DNA of 64,000 nt from Thalassia testudinum (GCA_037157565.1 JAZHRO010000019.1:62618501-62682500); one strand, 5' to 3'; shown: positions 1-12,843, numbered from the stretch's first letter. The notes: generated by a model from the sequence alone, not told the origin. Made by a program: numbers and translations.

Positions 1-249
1 AACCTTAGTTGGTTCCTCTAGAATTGGCTCAGGTTCTTTATCAAGGATCGGGGTGTCCTGGATGATCAATCTAGGGTTAGGGTCTACAATCTCAGGTGAG
101 TTGTGGCTAGAAAAATGTGGGTTCTGTGTTTCTTTGCCACTACGAGTGGTGATGGAATTTATTCCTGCCTGATTCTGGTTTGGGCTAGGGAGGATAGGTT
201 TCTGCTACTGAAATCCAGAATAAGAGGTCGAGGCACCCACCCCATCAGG

Positions 250-1901
250 GGATGTGGCAAAATGGGCTTGATAGACAAAGTGGGCTTGGCCATGATTTGG
301 ATTCATAATACGCCTCTGGTTTGGCATGTTATTTGGATTCGGCAGAGGTTGAGAAGGGAGTGCACCTGGCTAGCGAGCACTTGCCAGCTGGGCCAATTGA
401 TTTCTCAGCTCAAAGATCTCTTCTTTATGTTGTTTTTGCATGTCAACCAAGGTATGGAGAATCAAAGATGTCTGATCTTCTTTAGGTGGTCCAAATTGGA
501 AGTTTTGATTGGGCCTTGGTTGAATAGGTTGATAGGGATGCGGGTTTTGTGGTCAAGGTTGGAATTGAGGTCTTGGATGTGGGTTATTTCCCAACCATGC
601 AAAGTTTGGATGATTGCGCCATCCAAGGTTGTAGGTATTTGAGAAGGGATTATTCTAGATGGCATGGAGATCCTCGTAGGTCTAAGGATCCCCAGAATAA
701 TCAGGGTACGAGGGTTCAAACTTCCCCCAACTGTGGTAGGCTGGCCTGGAGTTTCCTCCGAAGCCATAATCAGATGGGGGTGTATATGCATCCATCCCCG
801 AAGAGTGGTAGATATTGTGTGTAGCTTCCCTACCTGAGGGTGGTGGTGTATATGTGCTTTGTGATGCAGATGTGGTCTTGTGTAGATGTCGAGTGATGTC
901 GTCCACCTTCTTCTCAATGATGGAGACCTTATCCAATTGACTGTCTACCAACTCCAAGTCAACGGATGTGGAAAGGCCTCGAGATTCGTGTACCCCTAGA
1001 TTATTTGTTAATGCACGGGTGGACGTCCGATCATATACACCTAGTGACTCATTGTACAGGGAGTTTTCGCACATGTTCTCGAGAATTCCCCAAATCTCGT
1101 CTTCATGCCGACCCATGATGCTACCACCACAGGTTGCATTGACAAATAGCTTGATATCATCACGGAGCCCATGGTAAAAGAATTGGACTTGTTCCCACTT
1201 TCGGACTCTGTGATGGGGGTATTTGCACATGAGGTCTAAAAAATGATCCCATGGCTCATGTAGAGATACTCCTGCTCCTTGGGAAAAGTGCGTGATTTGG
1301 TGCCACATAGTGTTTGTGTGACTAATGGGATAGAATTTTTGCAGGAAGGCAGTTTGAAGTTCTTCCCATGTGTTGATCTCATGTGGATAAGTTTGAAACC
1401 AGTAGGTGGCTTTGTCGTCCAGAGAGAAGGAGAAGATCTTTAAGAGCAAGCCATCTCGATTCTGCATGTCTACCCAAAGGTGTGGGCTAGATGCTTTAGA
1501 TTCTTGATGTGTTGGAAAGGATCCTCAGAGTTCAAGCCATGAAATTTTGGAGTCATGTGAAGCATACTAGGCTTGAGGTCCACCTTGGGTCCTCCCGTGG
1601 GGATATTGATTCGTGGTTCAATCTCCACTGCCGCGGGATTGTAGTGATCTCCCATTTGAGGACGCGGTGATGGGTTGATGAAGGCATTGATCTGATCTCT
1701 GAAATCAAAGAATTGTTGTGGTTCAAAGTTAGGTCATTCTGGTTGATCCATGGTTGTGATTGGAGGTTCGGGCTTAGAATCAGAGGAAATGTCAATATGA
1801 TCAGGTTGTTGCACAAACACAAAGGTCGAGGCCTTGCCTCGACGAGAGTGAATAACTAATGGAGGCTTCAAGGTTGGTCTTAAGGACCTCCTCCCAAACA
1901 T
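250..1901 (-). pseudogene. gag: gag pseudogene of element 1
   Basis: This is the capsid-type gag of a plant Ty3/gypsy element; such proteins form the cytoplasmic virus-like particle. The start ATG at 1901 is chosen because the same N-terminus (MFGRRSLRP) opens gag of element 2 at 19511. The conserved order is visible: a YNP...HYNP-type segment, PKFHGLNSEDPFQHIKNL, FSFSLDDKATYWFQTYP, a WEELQTAFLQKFYP block, CPHH/KYPHHRV, an ATCGGS segment, and a C-terminal NTYNLGWRNHPNFAW motif near 590-650. It is broken by a TGA near 1735, a one-base frameshift near 1470 and further stops below 690. There is no zinc knuckle. It cannot give a full protein. Confidence 0.85.
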
Positions 1902-2863
1902 ACACTGATGGAGAAGATGAGAGATAGAATGTCAGACAGACCCAATAAAGGCACCCAAAGATTTTTGGATGACTATAGAGGTTCGGGGCAGATGATACCC
2001 CTAGATCAAAAAGTCATCCACCTACGAATTACCTAGGAAGCTAGGAAGAGAGAGTCCTGCAAAGACCCCTACATGGTAGAGCGTCCCTACGAGTTACAGG
2101 GTTTTGCCCACCCGACCTTCCTTGTCACTAAAGGTCCAGGTAGACCAGAATAGTGACTTGACCTCTTAAGTCTACCAATTTTAAGTTAAGAACAAGGTGC
2201 TTATGATTCCACTTGAACTTTAAGATACTTTTGTGCAAGGTGACATAATTTGAAGGTTGGTTGACACCACAAGCTTGTTCAACTTCACCTGTTTGTCCTT
2301 TGAGCTTATTAGGTTCCAACTTTTTAAGATTCAAGTGGATTTAGGGCCTGATTTTAGGGTTTGCTTGATCAGGTAGATTCAATCAAGGCTTAGGCACACA
2401 TTATTTGGAAAGGTTGCTTCTTTTTTAAGCAAGTGTGTCTCTGAAACCTTGAGATGAAAACCCTAGTTGGCTCTAATTAGTCCAATTAATTGATTCCAAA
2501 TGTGGTACCTAGGGCTCAAGCAAGAAGGTGATAGCCCTATATACCTCAAACCCTAAGTAGGTGCAAGAGTTATGGTTAAGGTTTGTCTACTCAAAGACTC
2601 AAATCAAATCAAATCAGGAAACTTGTGATGATTAATCTAAGAATGGAATGCAAGTTAGCCCTAATTGATTTTTTCTTCTTCTTTTAGCTTTTCAGAATCA
2701 GGGGCTTAATGAGGATGGAAAATGAGATTACCTGCTCCTGGAGTGGCTGTTGTGCGGTTGATCTTACTCCTTGGCTACATTCCCTGCACAGATCACAGCA
2801 AAATAAATAGAGCAAGTTAGTATCAAATCAGATATTGCAATCAAGAGATCAAATTGCACGTTG

Positions 2864-2882
2864 CTCCCTGGCAACAGTGCCA
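2864..2882 (-). other. Primer-binding site (tRNA-Asp) of element 1
   Basis: On the minus strand the site begins TGGCACTGTTGCCAGGGA, complementary to the 3' end of plant tRNA-Asp including CCA, with a few changes from the intact form. It sits three bases (TTT in element sense) from the LTR end, the same spacing as in element 2. This fixes element orientation and the LTR boundary. Confidence 0.85.
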
Positions 2883-3619
2883 AAATGTTCAATGTGTGAA
2901 ATCGATGTTTAAGATTGATACATTGTAGTACAGACCAAAATCGCTCGTTAATAGATACAATTTATAGCTCGAAAGAAATCCAAGGTCAAACACAGGGAGC
3001 AAGTGTTGCAATAAATCTCAAAAATTGCAATTCTATCACAAGATATCAATATATGATAAAATTTCCAAACCCAAATGATATGTATATAATAGCAAATGTT
3101 GATAGTGAAAAAAGATTAGGGTAAAATGGTGATTTGAATAAAAAATTACCTTAATTATAATAATATCAAATATTCCAATAGTATCAATCAACTTTAATCT
3201 ATGTAGGATAAGTGCACAATGCATCCCTGTCAGAGATTAGACGATGGAGCATTCAACCAGATGACTTAATCATCCAACTGCTACAGTGCCAAGAGGGCAC
3301 CCTTCTTCCTTTTCTTTCTCTCCTCAATCTCAAGGGAAGGCACAACACAGAGCTAAGCACCAACAACAGTAGAGGCAAAGGCCTCCCTAAGAAATTACTA
3401 AGTGTCGAGAGGTGGCAAGCAGAGCAAAACCCCCCTCCCCTCTCTCTCTTTTCCTCTTCCTTTCCCTTTCTTTCTCTTCTCTTAGAGACAATCGGATCCA
3501 GGTGTACAGGTAAACGGTTCAGAGCCCAGACCCGCCTAGCGTGGTCGCAGGCGAGGGCATGCGTGGGGACGTGCGAGGGGACCTCACCCCATGCTTACTG
3601 AGGCAAACAGTTGAGGAGT

Positions 3620-3670
3620 GAAAAATAACTTAAGGGCGTGCAAGCGGTTGTCTATCCACGAGGTGGGACT
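3620..3670 (-). promoter_or_regulatory. USE/TATA snRNA-type promoter module, LTR copy 1
   Basis: In element sense AGTCCCACCTCG (3670 to 3659) differs by one base from the plant snRNA Upstream Sequence Element RTCCCACATCG. After exactly 24 nt comes an AT-rich box CTTAAGTTATTTTT (from 3634). A TTTT after a G-run lies at 3429-3426. The TATA match is weak in this copy. Confidence 0.55.
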
Positions 3671-4044
3671 ATCCCACAGAAACTTCAGCGCGAGCATCCG
3701 CAATTGGAACCTCCTTCGATTGTAGTTATAGCTGAGGGTATCTTCTCCAATCATAGACCAAGGATCCTCAAAGCCTTCTGCAGCACCTAGAGACGTTGCC
3801 TAGAGCAATCACGACTAGAACATCACGAACAATGTCAGAGAAGACGTCACGATGACGAGCTCTGATGAAGCACTTGAAAAGGGTAAAACGGCCTCTTGGC
3901 CCTATCAAAATAGCCCACGAGCTTTGCACGAGTGCGGCGAATGCGGTGGTGGTGATGGCATGCTGTGGGAGTGCGTGTGTGCGTAAGGCGAGGTCGAGAA
4001 GTGAGTGCAGTGGTGGAGGTGTTTGGTAGGGAGCTCGGGCAAGT

Positions 4045-4070
4045 AAACCTCTCAATTTCTTGAGGGGTTT
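4045..4070 (-). other. GAAA-tetraloop hairpin in LTR copy 1
   Basis: In element sense two 11-nt arms (4070-4060 and 4055-4045) flank the loop GAAA. The arms pair except for one C-A mismatch. The same hairpin occurs in LTR copies at 12818 and 42288. Confidence 0.6.
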
Positions 4071-5509
4071 TGCTTGCATGGATGAGATGAAGCTTTTGGG
4101 ATATGTGGCAAGGCTTATGGTGTGGTGTAGCGGATGGAGAGCCTCACTAGAGTGGTTGCCGAAGGTGAAGAAGACAAAGATGGATTTGAGTGATTGGTGG
4201 TTACGTATGTGTTGTGAGTGTGGGAGAGAGAGGTAGAGAGAAAGAGGAAGACATAGAGGGTCTTAATAGAGGAGGAGGTAGGCGGAGGGCACCGGTTGTG
4301 GCAAACCAGAGTCGAAGAAGGTGGAGATGACAGCGAAGCGACGATGATGACTGAGGTAGAAGAACACCTTCCTTTGACCAGGGAGGTGAGCAAGGATGAG
4401 GGGAACAAGATAGGCCATCCAATTTGATGGTTGGACGGCCAGAAGAGGGGGATGGAAGGTCGTCGCTGGAGCAAAATTTGAAGGAGGCTGGAGAGGGAAG
4501 AGGAGGGTTTCTCTAGCCAAGACTTGCTAAGGAGTTAGGGTTCTTTCCCCTACTCCTTTTATAGGCCATGGGAAGAGGTTTAAGGCTTGGAGAAGAAGTT
4601 TACAAGCTTGGTAAGCTTGCCGGCAAAGGATGCCTACATCTCTCATGTGTTCGCATGAGAGATTGGGAGAGAATTGGAGCCCATGAATAGTTTGAAAAGA
4701 AGGTAATTACTTGACGAATCTCCCTTTCAATTTTGAGAGGGATTTGTCAAGTAATCGCCAAGTTCTTACCAAACAAAGCTCACCAGAGTATAATTCCTTC
4801 ACGAAAATGGTGGAAGGACCTATTTGAAAAGAGTGACAACAAAGATAGGGGGTTTTTTGTAATAAATTCAAAAGTTGAGGGGCTATTTGGGTTAAAAAAA
4901 GTCAGACTTGGACTAAATTACAAACTAGGTCAAGACAATCTCTGATTGGATCCAAATTTTGATACAAACTTAATTTGGACATAAGGAATTCAATGATGAA
5001 GTTGGATTTTAGTTTTGACTTAGTTTGACTTGGTAATTTATGCAAAAACCTAAATTAGGGCAATAGTCTGTCTGTGACTCTATTTTGGGTCAAAATGGGT
5101 TCTAATGATCAATTTAAGGATGCCGAACCTTAGAGAATATTTTTCTATGAATTTTAGATGGTTTATGTGAATTTTATCTTGATAAGAACCTTGGTAAATT
5201 AAGCAGGTCTCTTTTTACGGTTTCAGATGTCCATTAATTCTTGAAATGTGTGAAAACCTGTTTCTGTCTGCACGAATCCACTTATTAGACATTAATGACT
5301 AAATGACCTTTAATAAACCCCTGGCATATCCCGTGGTTATTCTGTATTTGTGATGAAATAGTAAAATTATAGAAATAACCTTATTTTCGTCTTTTCTTCT
5401 CAAAATAACTCTCCTTGCTCTCGAGACCTTCTGACTAATATGTATGAGCTTTTATTGACTTTATAATACTGAATTGAGCTAGTTATGGCTCATGATGGTA
5501 TTCCCATCA

Positions 5510-7014
5510 GGAAGGTGATCGGAAGAGGAGGTGTTCGGGGGAGTCGTGGAGTGAGTGAAAGTGAAAATAGGTAGAGGGCTTTTGTGCGGGGAGGTGAGGC
5601 AGAGCTCATGGCCTTGGTGGTGTGTGGTTTCGTGTAGTGTAGCAGCCACGTGGCTTCGCCAAAGCTTTGCTGGCGTGATGGAACATGGAGGTGGTGTGGT
5701 ACTTGAACCTAAAATCTGAAGGTGTAGAAAGACTCAGGGAGGTGAGAGGAATAGAAAGGTGTAATCATGGACGAAGGGAGGGAGAATGTGGCACCGGCTA
5801 TGGTAGGTCGACACCAAAGAGGGTGATTGCTCCGGTGATGAGAAAGACGATGAAGGGTAGAGGTAGCCCCTACTTGGTCCGGCGAGGAGTGGAAGACGTT
5901 GGGGAGGAGGTTCCCTCTACCTATTATATGTGGTAGAGGGCAATGAAGGAGGAATGGGGAGTTAGTCGGAGCTTGGTTAGAGCAGGATGGGGAAGGAGAA
6001 GAAGAAGGGCTTCTGGCCTCAAACCTCGCTAAAAAGGATGGCCTTGAGTTGGGGGTTCTTTTATAGAGCTCAAAACCAAGCTCTAAAGCTTCGAAGAAGG
6101 CTTGAATTGCTCGAAATTTGGGGAAAAATATCCCTAAAATCTCTCATGCTCGCCTAATCTTTGGGGACCAAATGGAGTCTCAAAAAGAAGTTCAATAGAT
6201 TAGGGAAGTCCTTACGATCAATCACTCTAAGTTTGAAGGAGTTTAACTCTGATTTGAGGGAGAAAACCTCCCTTGAATCTCGATGCAAAAGCTGCATTCA
6301 CACGAATGGTGGCAGGGACCTAAATGAAGAAATGACAGGAAGTTAGGGATCCATTTGCGAAGAATTCGAAACCTAAGGAGGTAATGTAAGAAATAGAGTT
6401 TTAAAGGGCTAAATTGCAAACTAGGTTAAGATGGAATTTGATTGGGCCCAAATTTTGGCCTTAACCTAATTTCGGCCCAAGGAATCTAATGGTAAAGTTG
6501 GATTTCAGTTTTCCCACATTTAATTGGGAAATTTACCTAGAAGCTCAAATTACGCCAAATTCCCATCCGAAACTCTGTTCAAGGTCAAAATAGGTTCAGA
6601 TGGTTAAACCAAGGATACCAAACCTCTTAAAATATTTTTCTATGACTTTTAGGAGGTTTAGATGAATTTTATCCTGACCATAACCTCTTTAATTTTATAA
6701 TTTTAGGAGATATGAAAATTAGCATTTTATGTGCTGTTATGGTTCTTGAAATGCGTAAAACCCTGTTTCTGTCAGTGTTGACCCACTTTTTAAACTTTTG
6801 AACGCATTTGACCTTCATTTAACCCCTGAGTGAACTTGTGGTTAATTTATGCTTGTGATGTGCTGTTAAAATTACGGAATTAACCCTGATTTTCCGTTCT
6901 TTCCATAAATTAGAACAATGCGGAGTTATAACCCTCAGATGATTAGGTAGGAGCTTTTATCAATTAAACCTGACTAAATGTGGCTAGTTAGGGCTCATGA
7001 TGGTGTTCCCATCA
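5510..7014 (-). repeat. 3' LTR of element 2, U3-proximal remnant (LTR copy 2)
   Basis: It aligns along its whole length with 22208-23718 of the 5' LTR, with clear similarity and only small indels, and ends in the same ...GTTCCCATCA. A TATA box (TATAAAAG) is at 6064-6057. The part corresponding to 21125-22207 is missing here because element 1 inserted at 5510. Confidence 0.85.
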
Positions 7015-7060
7015 TACCCTTATGCCTAGCTTTTGTTAGTCCCTAGCAAAATCCTATGGA
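7015..7060 (-). other. PPT and hairpin beside the 3' LTR of element 2
   Basis: Directly outside the LTR end the plus strand reads TACCCTTATGCCTAG, a degenerate purine tract on the element strand. It is followed by a near-perfect inverted repeat (TTTTGTTAG, TCC, CTAGCAAAA). Element 3 has the same arrangement at 59419 with a cleaner tract. Confidence 0.65.
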
Positions 7061-8945
7061 TCAAACTAAATCTCTAAGATGGATGTAACTGTTAGGATGC
7101 CCTACTAATGATAACATCATCATGAGCTATAACTAGCTTTAATTAATTAGAATCAAGCGGCAAATGCTTCTACATAATTGCCTGAGAGTCGTAATTTCCT
7201 ACACATCCATTCTGAGTGGAAACCACGGTTAATTTTATAATTTTAACAGCATATCATGAACACAGAATAACCAAGGGGTTTTCTAAGGGTGAAATAAAGG
7301 TTAAATGAGGATTAAAGTCTAATAAGAGGGTCCACACAAATAGAAACAGGGTTTCATGCATTCCGAGAACTAATTCAGCTTCCAAAACCCTAATTTCAGA
7401 CCTGCTTAAATAACAGAGGTTATGGTTAGCATAAAATCCATATAAACCTTTCAAAAATCATATAAAAATATTTCATGAGGTTTGGTATCCTTGATTTGAC
7501 CTTTGGAACCCATTTTGATCTTAAATAGAGTCACAAACGTAATTTTACCCTAATTAGGTTTCTATGCAAATTTTCCAATCAAACTTCGTCAAAACTAAAA
7601 TCTGACTTCACCACTAGATTCCTTAGATCCAAATTAGGTTTGTACCAAAATTTGGGCCCAATCAGAGTCCATCTTGACCTATTTTGCATTTCAGTCCAAC
7701 TAGACTCTTTTCCTTTCAATCAGACCCTCAACTTTTGAATTATTTGTAGATTGGTACCTAACCTTCTCATTGTTCTTTGAAAATAGATCCCTACCACCAT
7801 TGGTGTGAACGCAGGAGCTCCATCAAGATTCGAGTGAGGATTTCTCGCTCGATTCTCAATCAAACTCTTCCAAATTTGAATGGAAGATTCCTTGAGTAAT
7901 TCCCTTCCAAATGAACTCGACCATGGACCTTGATTCCTTTCCAATCTCTCATGCGAATGCTTGGAAGATGTGGGTATCCTATGTGCGCAAAGTTCTCAAT
8001 GCTTGACAGCTTCTTTCCTTGCTTGGAAATGTACCCTAAGGCCTATAAAAGAGTTGGTGATGCAACTCAGCTCTACCTTAGTTTGGTTTAGGCCACATCT
8101 CTTCACAAATTCCCCTCTCCGGCTGCCTCCGACTGTAGCTTCGGCGAGCTTCTCCAACCCCCATCTTCACCCTCTGCCACATACCATAAGAAGAGGGAAA
8201 CATCTTCTCTCCGTCGTCTGCTTCTCGCAATACCAGTAGGAGCCACCCTACTCCATCCTCACTGTTCTCCCCCACCAGAGATTTCATCTTCTCCATATCC
8301 GGCCGTCACACCGACATGGAAATCTCCTTCCCCTTCATCCTATAGTTAGGTCTAGCATCCTTCCCTTCTGCTCCTAAATCTCCCCATCCCTCTCTTTTCC
8401 TAAGTCAACCCACAACTCGCCCTCGACCTTTGCGTCTTCTCCACAACCAGTTGAGCTCCAGCGAAGCCTCCCTGATGGCACCCACCACCAAACACCCTCG
8501 CTCCACGTCCACAAGCTCTACCTCGACTTTCTCTACAAAAGCCCTCTCCTAATTTGAGGGTTCGCACGCTCACTCCCCCCACAGAGCATCGTCGCTTGCA
8601 CTCACCCTCACGGACCTCGCCATACCTCCACCCATCACCCCACGCCACACCACTGCCACCAACGCACTCACTGCACACTGGCGAAGCTTTTGAGTGCATT
8701 TGACGTGGCTGAAAGGCCATATTCCTGGGTGTAGGTATTAGGCCAGATGACCATCACCGTCGTCATCTTCTCCGGCCCCAGTCGCTCTTCTCTGACCGTG
8801 TTCATCTTCACTTCCATGCCCAAGTGAAGCAGCTCAGCTCCAGGTGCATTCCCAGGTCCTTAATTGAAGCTACCAATGCCTCATTCATCATCAATTGGAA
8901 GCTCCATCTGCTGAAGCTACCACGCGAAGGAAGCCAGTGGGAATA

Positions 8946-8994
8946 ATCCCACATCATGTGCAAAGAAAGCGCCTACAGTGGATAAATTGATTTT
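8946..8994 (+). promoter_or_regulatory. USE/TATA snRNA-type promoter module, LTR copy 3
   Basis: AATCCCACATCA (8945-8956) is one base from the USE consensus. It is followed after exactly 24 nt by GATAAATTGATTTT (8981). A TTTT is at 9187-9190, 206 nt after the box. The USE is the right arm of a GTGGGA...TCCCAC inverted repeat. Confidence 0.65.
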
Positions 8995-9469
8995 GCGCTC
9001 TTGTCTCTTTGCCTCAGAACATGGGGTAAGGTCCCCTTCACTTTACCTTGCACTCCTCAATCACCATACAAGCCTGATGACCTTGGTCAGATCTGATTAT
9101 CCGAATCCAAGTACCTGTACATGGATCCGATTATATGCTGGGTTTGAGAGAGTGAGAGAAGAAATTGGGAGGAGGAGGGGGAAGGGTTTTGCTGTATGAT
9201 CCTCTGCCATGGCCCTTTGCTGAAGAAGAGAACTCTCTTGACACTTGATAAATTCTAGTTTATCATCATTGTTATGCATTAAAACAAACCTAGTTCTTAG
9301 GATTTTAACTCCGCAAATGGGTTTTTGGGCTGCATTAGGTATAAATTAGGTTAGGCATGCATTTTACATTTTATTGTCTTTTTGATGTGTATATTTGAGT
9401 GTTAGGGTTAATCAGATTGTCAGATTCCCAGATCCTTAGCACTCAGGAAGGCAATTGGTGAAGGAGAAG

Positions 9470-10212
9470 CTCAAACTGGCTGGGACTCAGTCTAATCCAG
9501 CTCACCATAGTTAGATACCAGCTCACTTGAACTAGGGTTAGCTCATCCTAACTCCATTCAGCTCATTTCAGCTGAATGGTACCTCAAGATAGCTCATCTT
9601 AGCTCAACCTAGCTCAAGTCATCTCAGACCCAGCTCAACTCATTGAGTCTGGCTCATCTCAGCTCCCATCAGTTCACTAGGAGCTCTAGCTAGCTCAGCT
9701 GAGTTGACTGGAGCCACCTCAGCTCAGTAACAGCTACATCCAGCTCTACTCAACTCCAGCCAGCTGAAGATGACTTCATTTTAGCTCAGGCCAGCTCAAG
9801 TCCAGTTCCTGGGGACTCCACTTAGCTCAACTTGGTTGAGCTAAGCTACCTTAGCTACTTTAGTTAGCTAGGTCCTCCTTGAGAAGATCAGACTCAGCTC
9901 ACCTCAACACATTTCAGCAGAAGCCAGCTTACTTTAGCTTGGCTTAGCAGTTAGCAAAGAATTAGCAAGCTAAGCCAAGTAAAGTAGCTCCATGCCATCT
10001 TCTTCAGTAGCTACCAGCTTCAGTTCAACTCCAGAGATCCCTTCTTCAACTCCTCTATTCAAAACCATAGCCCCATATACCTCCTCCTCCACTCACCTAC
10101 TATCTAAGCTAGCTTAGCTTAGCTAAGCTCCAGCTCCCTTGGCCATCCACCATCAATCTACCACCTACAACTTAACTCCACTGCACCACCTAACTAGTCC
10201 ACCTAAGCTAGC
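9470..10212. repeat. AGCT-dense tract in the family B U3
   Basis: About 40 AGCT tetramers occur in about 740 bp, mostly as CAGCTCA or TAGCTCA. The units are irregularly spaced and do not form a clean tandem repeat. It lies upstream of the TATA box at 10629. Confidence 0.8.
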
Positions 10213-11023
10213 TACCTACTCCTACTCCAAGTTGGCACCACCACCATCACCACCCTTCACCTGTCAACCACCACCAAAGGGCACCAACAAGATGGCGCCA
10301 AAACCACCATAACTGCATCCTTTTGGAACCACCTTTTTCCCTCCAAAAACCCATCAATCTCCACCCTACACCTACCCCTACAATCCTTATCCACCATCCA
10401 CATGCCCACCTTCTAGAAGCTCCCATAGTTGGCGCCAAAACCATGGCACCTTTCCATGGTTGGTGCCAAACTATGTTGCCCCTACATGCCCTTAACCACC
10501 CCCATGGCACCCCCTTGGTTGGCACCAACTAATCCTAACCCTAGGATCAACATAACCACCCATAACCATCACCTAAATGCACCCTAGCCATCCACCTAAC
10601 CCATGCCAACTATCCCCCTCTCCACCTCTATAAAAACCCCCATAACCACCACCATTTCCATCACCTTTGGTTGCATTATTTTCCACCTATATTCTACCAT
10701 ATATCCCACGGCCAAGAGAAGAAGAAGAAGATTAAGGGGACACTCTGTCCCCTTGGTGCCTTCCCCTCTTCTCTTCTCTCTTGTGTCCAAGCCAGCCAAA
10801 GGAGAAGCCAGGCAAGGAAGACCTTTGGAGGAGGTCTTGAGGGTGGTGCATGCCCACACTTGGAGGAACTTTTGAGGTGGAAACCATCCATTTGTGGAGG
10901 AGCTAAGCCATGCCCCATCTAGGGCTTGCCAGGAGGAGGACACACCTTGAAGGAGCAATTCAAGGAGAAGGAGGAGGAATCCTTTTCAACTATGGGAGCA
11001 ACCGTAGTTGGAGCAAGGACCCT

Positions 11024-11025
<2 letters not shown>

Positions 11026-11057
<32 letters not shown>
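11026..11057. repeat. (CAT)n microsatellite
   Basis: About ten uninterrupted CAT units lie downstream of the family B TATA box, in the putative transcribed part of that LTR. Confidence 0.95.
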
Positions 11058-12395
11058 GGAGGATATTGAGTTTTTATTTTGTTGTTTTTAATTTAGTAGA
11101 AGCATTGCTCTACCTGTAAAACAATATCTTCCTTTAGTAAAATTTTTCCTTCTTTAAATTTTTGTTGCATTTCTTGTTGCGACTTGTTACTTTTTCCCTA
11201 GTGCACACCCACTCTTTCTGTAATTACTCTAGGTCTTCACATACCTAGAGTGATCTTAGAAAGAGAACTTGCTTATCACTTAGGTTTTAGTTTCAACAAC
11301 TTAGGTGTAGTCGCCTTCTCACTTTAATTTTGCAATTGCCCCCGTTATTTCAAAAACCCTAAAAATCTAATATTCAAAAATACAAAAAGAAAGGTGATTT
11401 CCATTTTCAAGTAAGAGATTTATAACTGCAAACATTACCTCCTTTGATAACCCTAGATACTCCACTATCTTAACTACAAAAATTTTTGTGTGTTATAATG
11501 ATCTTAAAAATCCTAATTACAATCACACAAAAATCCGATCAACACTTAGCCTCTGAAGTGTGATCTATGCTTGAAGGCCTTAAAAAGAAGTGCAGGCATT
11601 GAACAAGGAGAAGAGGGGCTTAAGAGCCTCTTTGCTATGCTCTGATAAGGCATCTGCTCATTAGACTTGATTATCTCACAAAATTGATGTTTTAAAATAT
11701 GCGTTGCAGTATAGGTCGAAATCGCTTGAAAACAAATATAATTAATAACTCGAATGAAATTTGAGGTCAAAGACAAGGAGAAAGTGTTGCAATTAATCTC
11801 AAGGATCACAATATCACCACAAGTATGAGCAAGTAGGAATGATATGTGTATATATATATATGAAAACCAATGTCAAGGTGCAAAAAGAATGAGGGTAAAA
11901 TGGTGATTTAAATCACCAATTACCCTTTACAATTATACCAAATAAATGCACAGTATCAACCAAGTAATCCCACGCAAGATAAGTAAGCAATATAGCCTCA
12001 GAAGCACATTTTGGTGGAATCAAATGTTGGATGCTCAGATTAGATGACTTAAAAACACCCTACTACATTGCTCTATAAAGAGCCTGTCTCCTTCTTCCTT
12101 TCTTCTCTCTTCTTCTCTTTAGCTCTTCCTCAAGTCACACATAAAGGCAAAGGCCTCTTATCCTCAAGTGTTAGAGAGTTAAAGAGTGAGGCAAAACCCC
12201 CCTTCTCTCTCTCTTTCCTTCTCTTCTCTCTCAAAGACCCCAGGGTTAACCAGGTAATTGAGTAGGAACAGTAACCAGATCTGGGTACAGGTCTGCGGGC
12301 GTGATTACAGGCGAGCAGTGATGGCTTAGGAGGTCAGGTGTATGTGCGGGTGTAAGGGACCTCACCCCGTGTCTTGAGGAGATAAAGAGGAAATA

Positions 12396-12446
12396 GAAAA
12401 TCAATTTATGTGCCTTCTTCCGCCCCTCAGTCTACGATGTGGGACT
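12396..12446 (-). promoter_or_regulatory. USE/TATA snRNA-type promoter module, LTR copy 4
   Basis: AGTCCCACATCG (12446 to 12435 in element sense) is a perfect USE. It is followed after exactly 24 nt by CATAAATTGATTTTC (from 12410). TTTT lies at 12196-12193 after a G-run, 214 nt from the box. Confidence 0.7.
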
Positions 12447-12817
12447 AAATCCTATGACTCTTTCGTGTGTTACCAGTTGCTGATGATGCAGTCAATTGAT
12501 GGTGAAGGAGCAGTCTAAGCTCCCAATCGAAGGCCTGGGCATCTTCTTGGAAGTCTTCTGCTCTGCCTGGAGATGGAGCCAGGAGTAGCTGCCACAAGAA
12601 CACACTTCGAGCTTGCTCGAAGCAGCTTCATCAATGGCGACGATGACCTGTGTACTTGAAAGCACGAAAATGGCCTAAAGGCCATGTCAGAACAACTCAG
12701 TAGGTGCGCGAGAATGCGGCGAAGGCTGTGGTGTGACGTGAGAGTAGTCATGGTGGGCTGGCGAAGGCGAAATGTGAGTGCGGTGGCGAAGGTGTTCGGG
12801 GAGGTGATGGGCGTAGC

Positions 12818-12843
12818 AATCCCCTCAATTTCTTGAGGGGTTT
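12818..12843 (-). other. GAAA-tetraloop hairpin in LTR copy 4
   Basis: In element sense CCCCTCAA, loop GAAA, TTGAGGGG pairs perfectly over 8 bp. Two further pairs lie outside a single mismatch. Confidence 0.65.

Larger units (their letters stand above)
1..5509 (-). mobile_element. Element 1: Athila/Tat-like Ty3/gypsy retrotransposon, 5' half only
   Basis: Read on the minus strand the order is 5' LTR (5509 to 2886), a 3-nt spacer, a primer-binding site matching tRNA-Asp (2882 to about 2864), a leader of about 1 kb, and a decayed gag (1901 leftward). The rest lies outside the window. The base after the LTR begins GGAAG, at a point that aligns inside the 5' LTR of element 2 (22208). Element 1 therefore inserted into the 3' LTR of element 2, and GGAAG should be repeated at its unseen left end. 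Clade assignment rests on gag resemblance and the tRNA-Asp primer site; no pol is visible. Confidence 0.85.
2886..5509 (-). repeat. 5' LTR of element 1 (LTR copy 1)
   Basis: A 2624-bp LTR with TG...CA ends; on the plus strand it starts TGTTCAATG and ends TTCCCATCA. In element sense it starts with the terminal palindrome TGATGGGAATACCATCA. A TATA box (TATAAAAG) lies at 4563-4556, a GAAA-loop hairpin at 4045-4070, and a USE plus TATA module at 3620-3670. Several antisense and sense ORFs of 70-130 codons inside it are low-complexity and not shared with other copies, so they are not called. Confidence 0.88.
9246..11541 (+). repeat. Solo LTR of a second, unrelated family (family B)
   Basis: A 2296-bp insert with TGAT...ATCA ends is flanked by the perfect duplication ACACT at 9241-9245 and 11542-11546. 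Removing it restores a sequence (CTTGACACTTAG) that also occurs in the related LTR at 42926. A TATA box TATAAAAA is at 10629-10636 on the plus strand, which gives the orientation. The upstream part is extraordinarily rich in AGCT. No similarity to the common LTR family is seen, and no internal coding region or PBS is attached. ORFs inside (for example 10603-10875) are low-complexity. Confidence 0.82.

Noticed and set aside
103..642. 179-codon plus-strand frame at the left edge
   Set aside because: It is antisense to the gag of element 1 and has no motif of its own.
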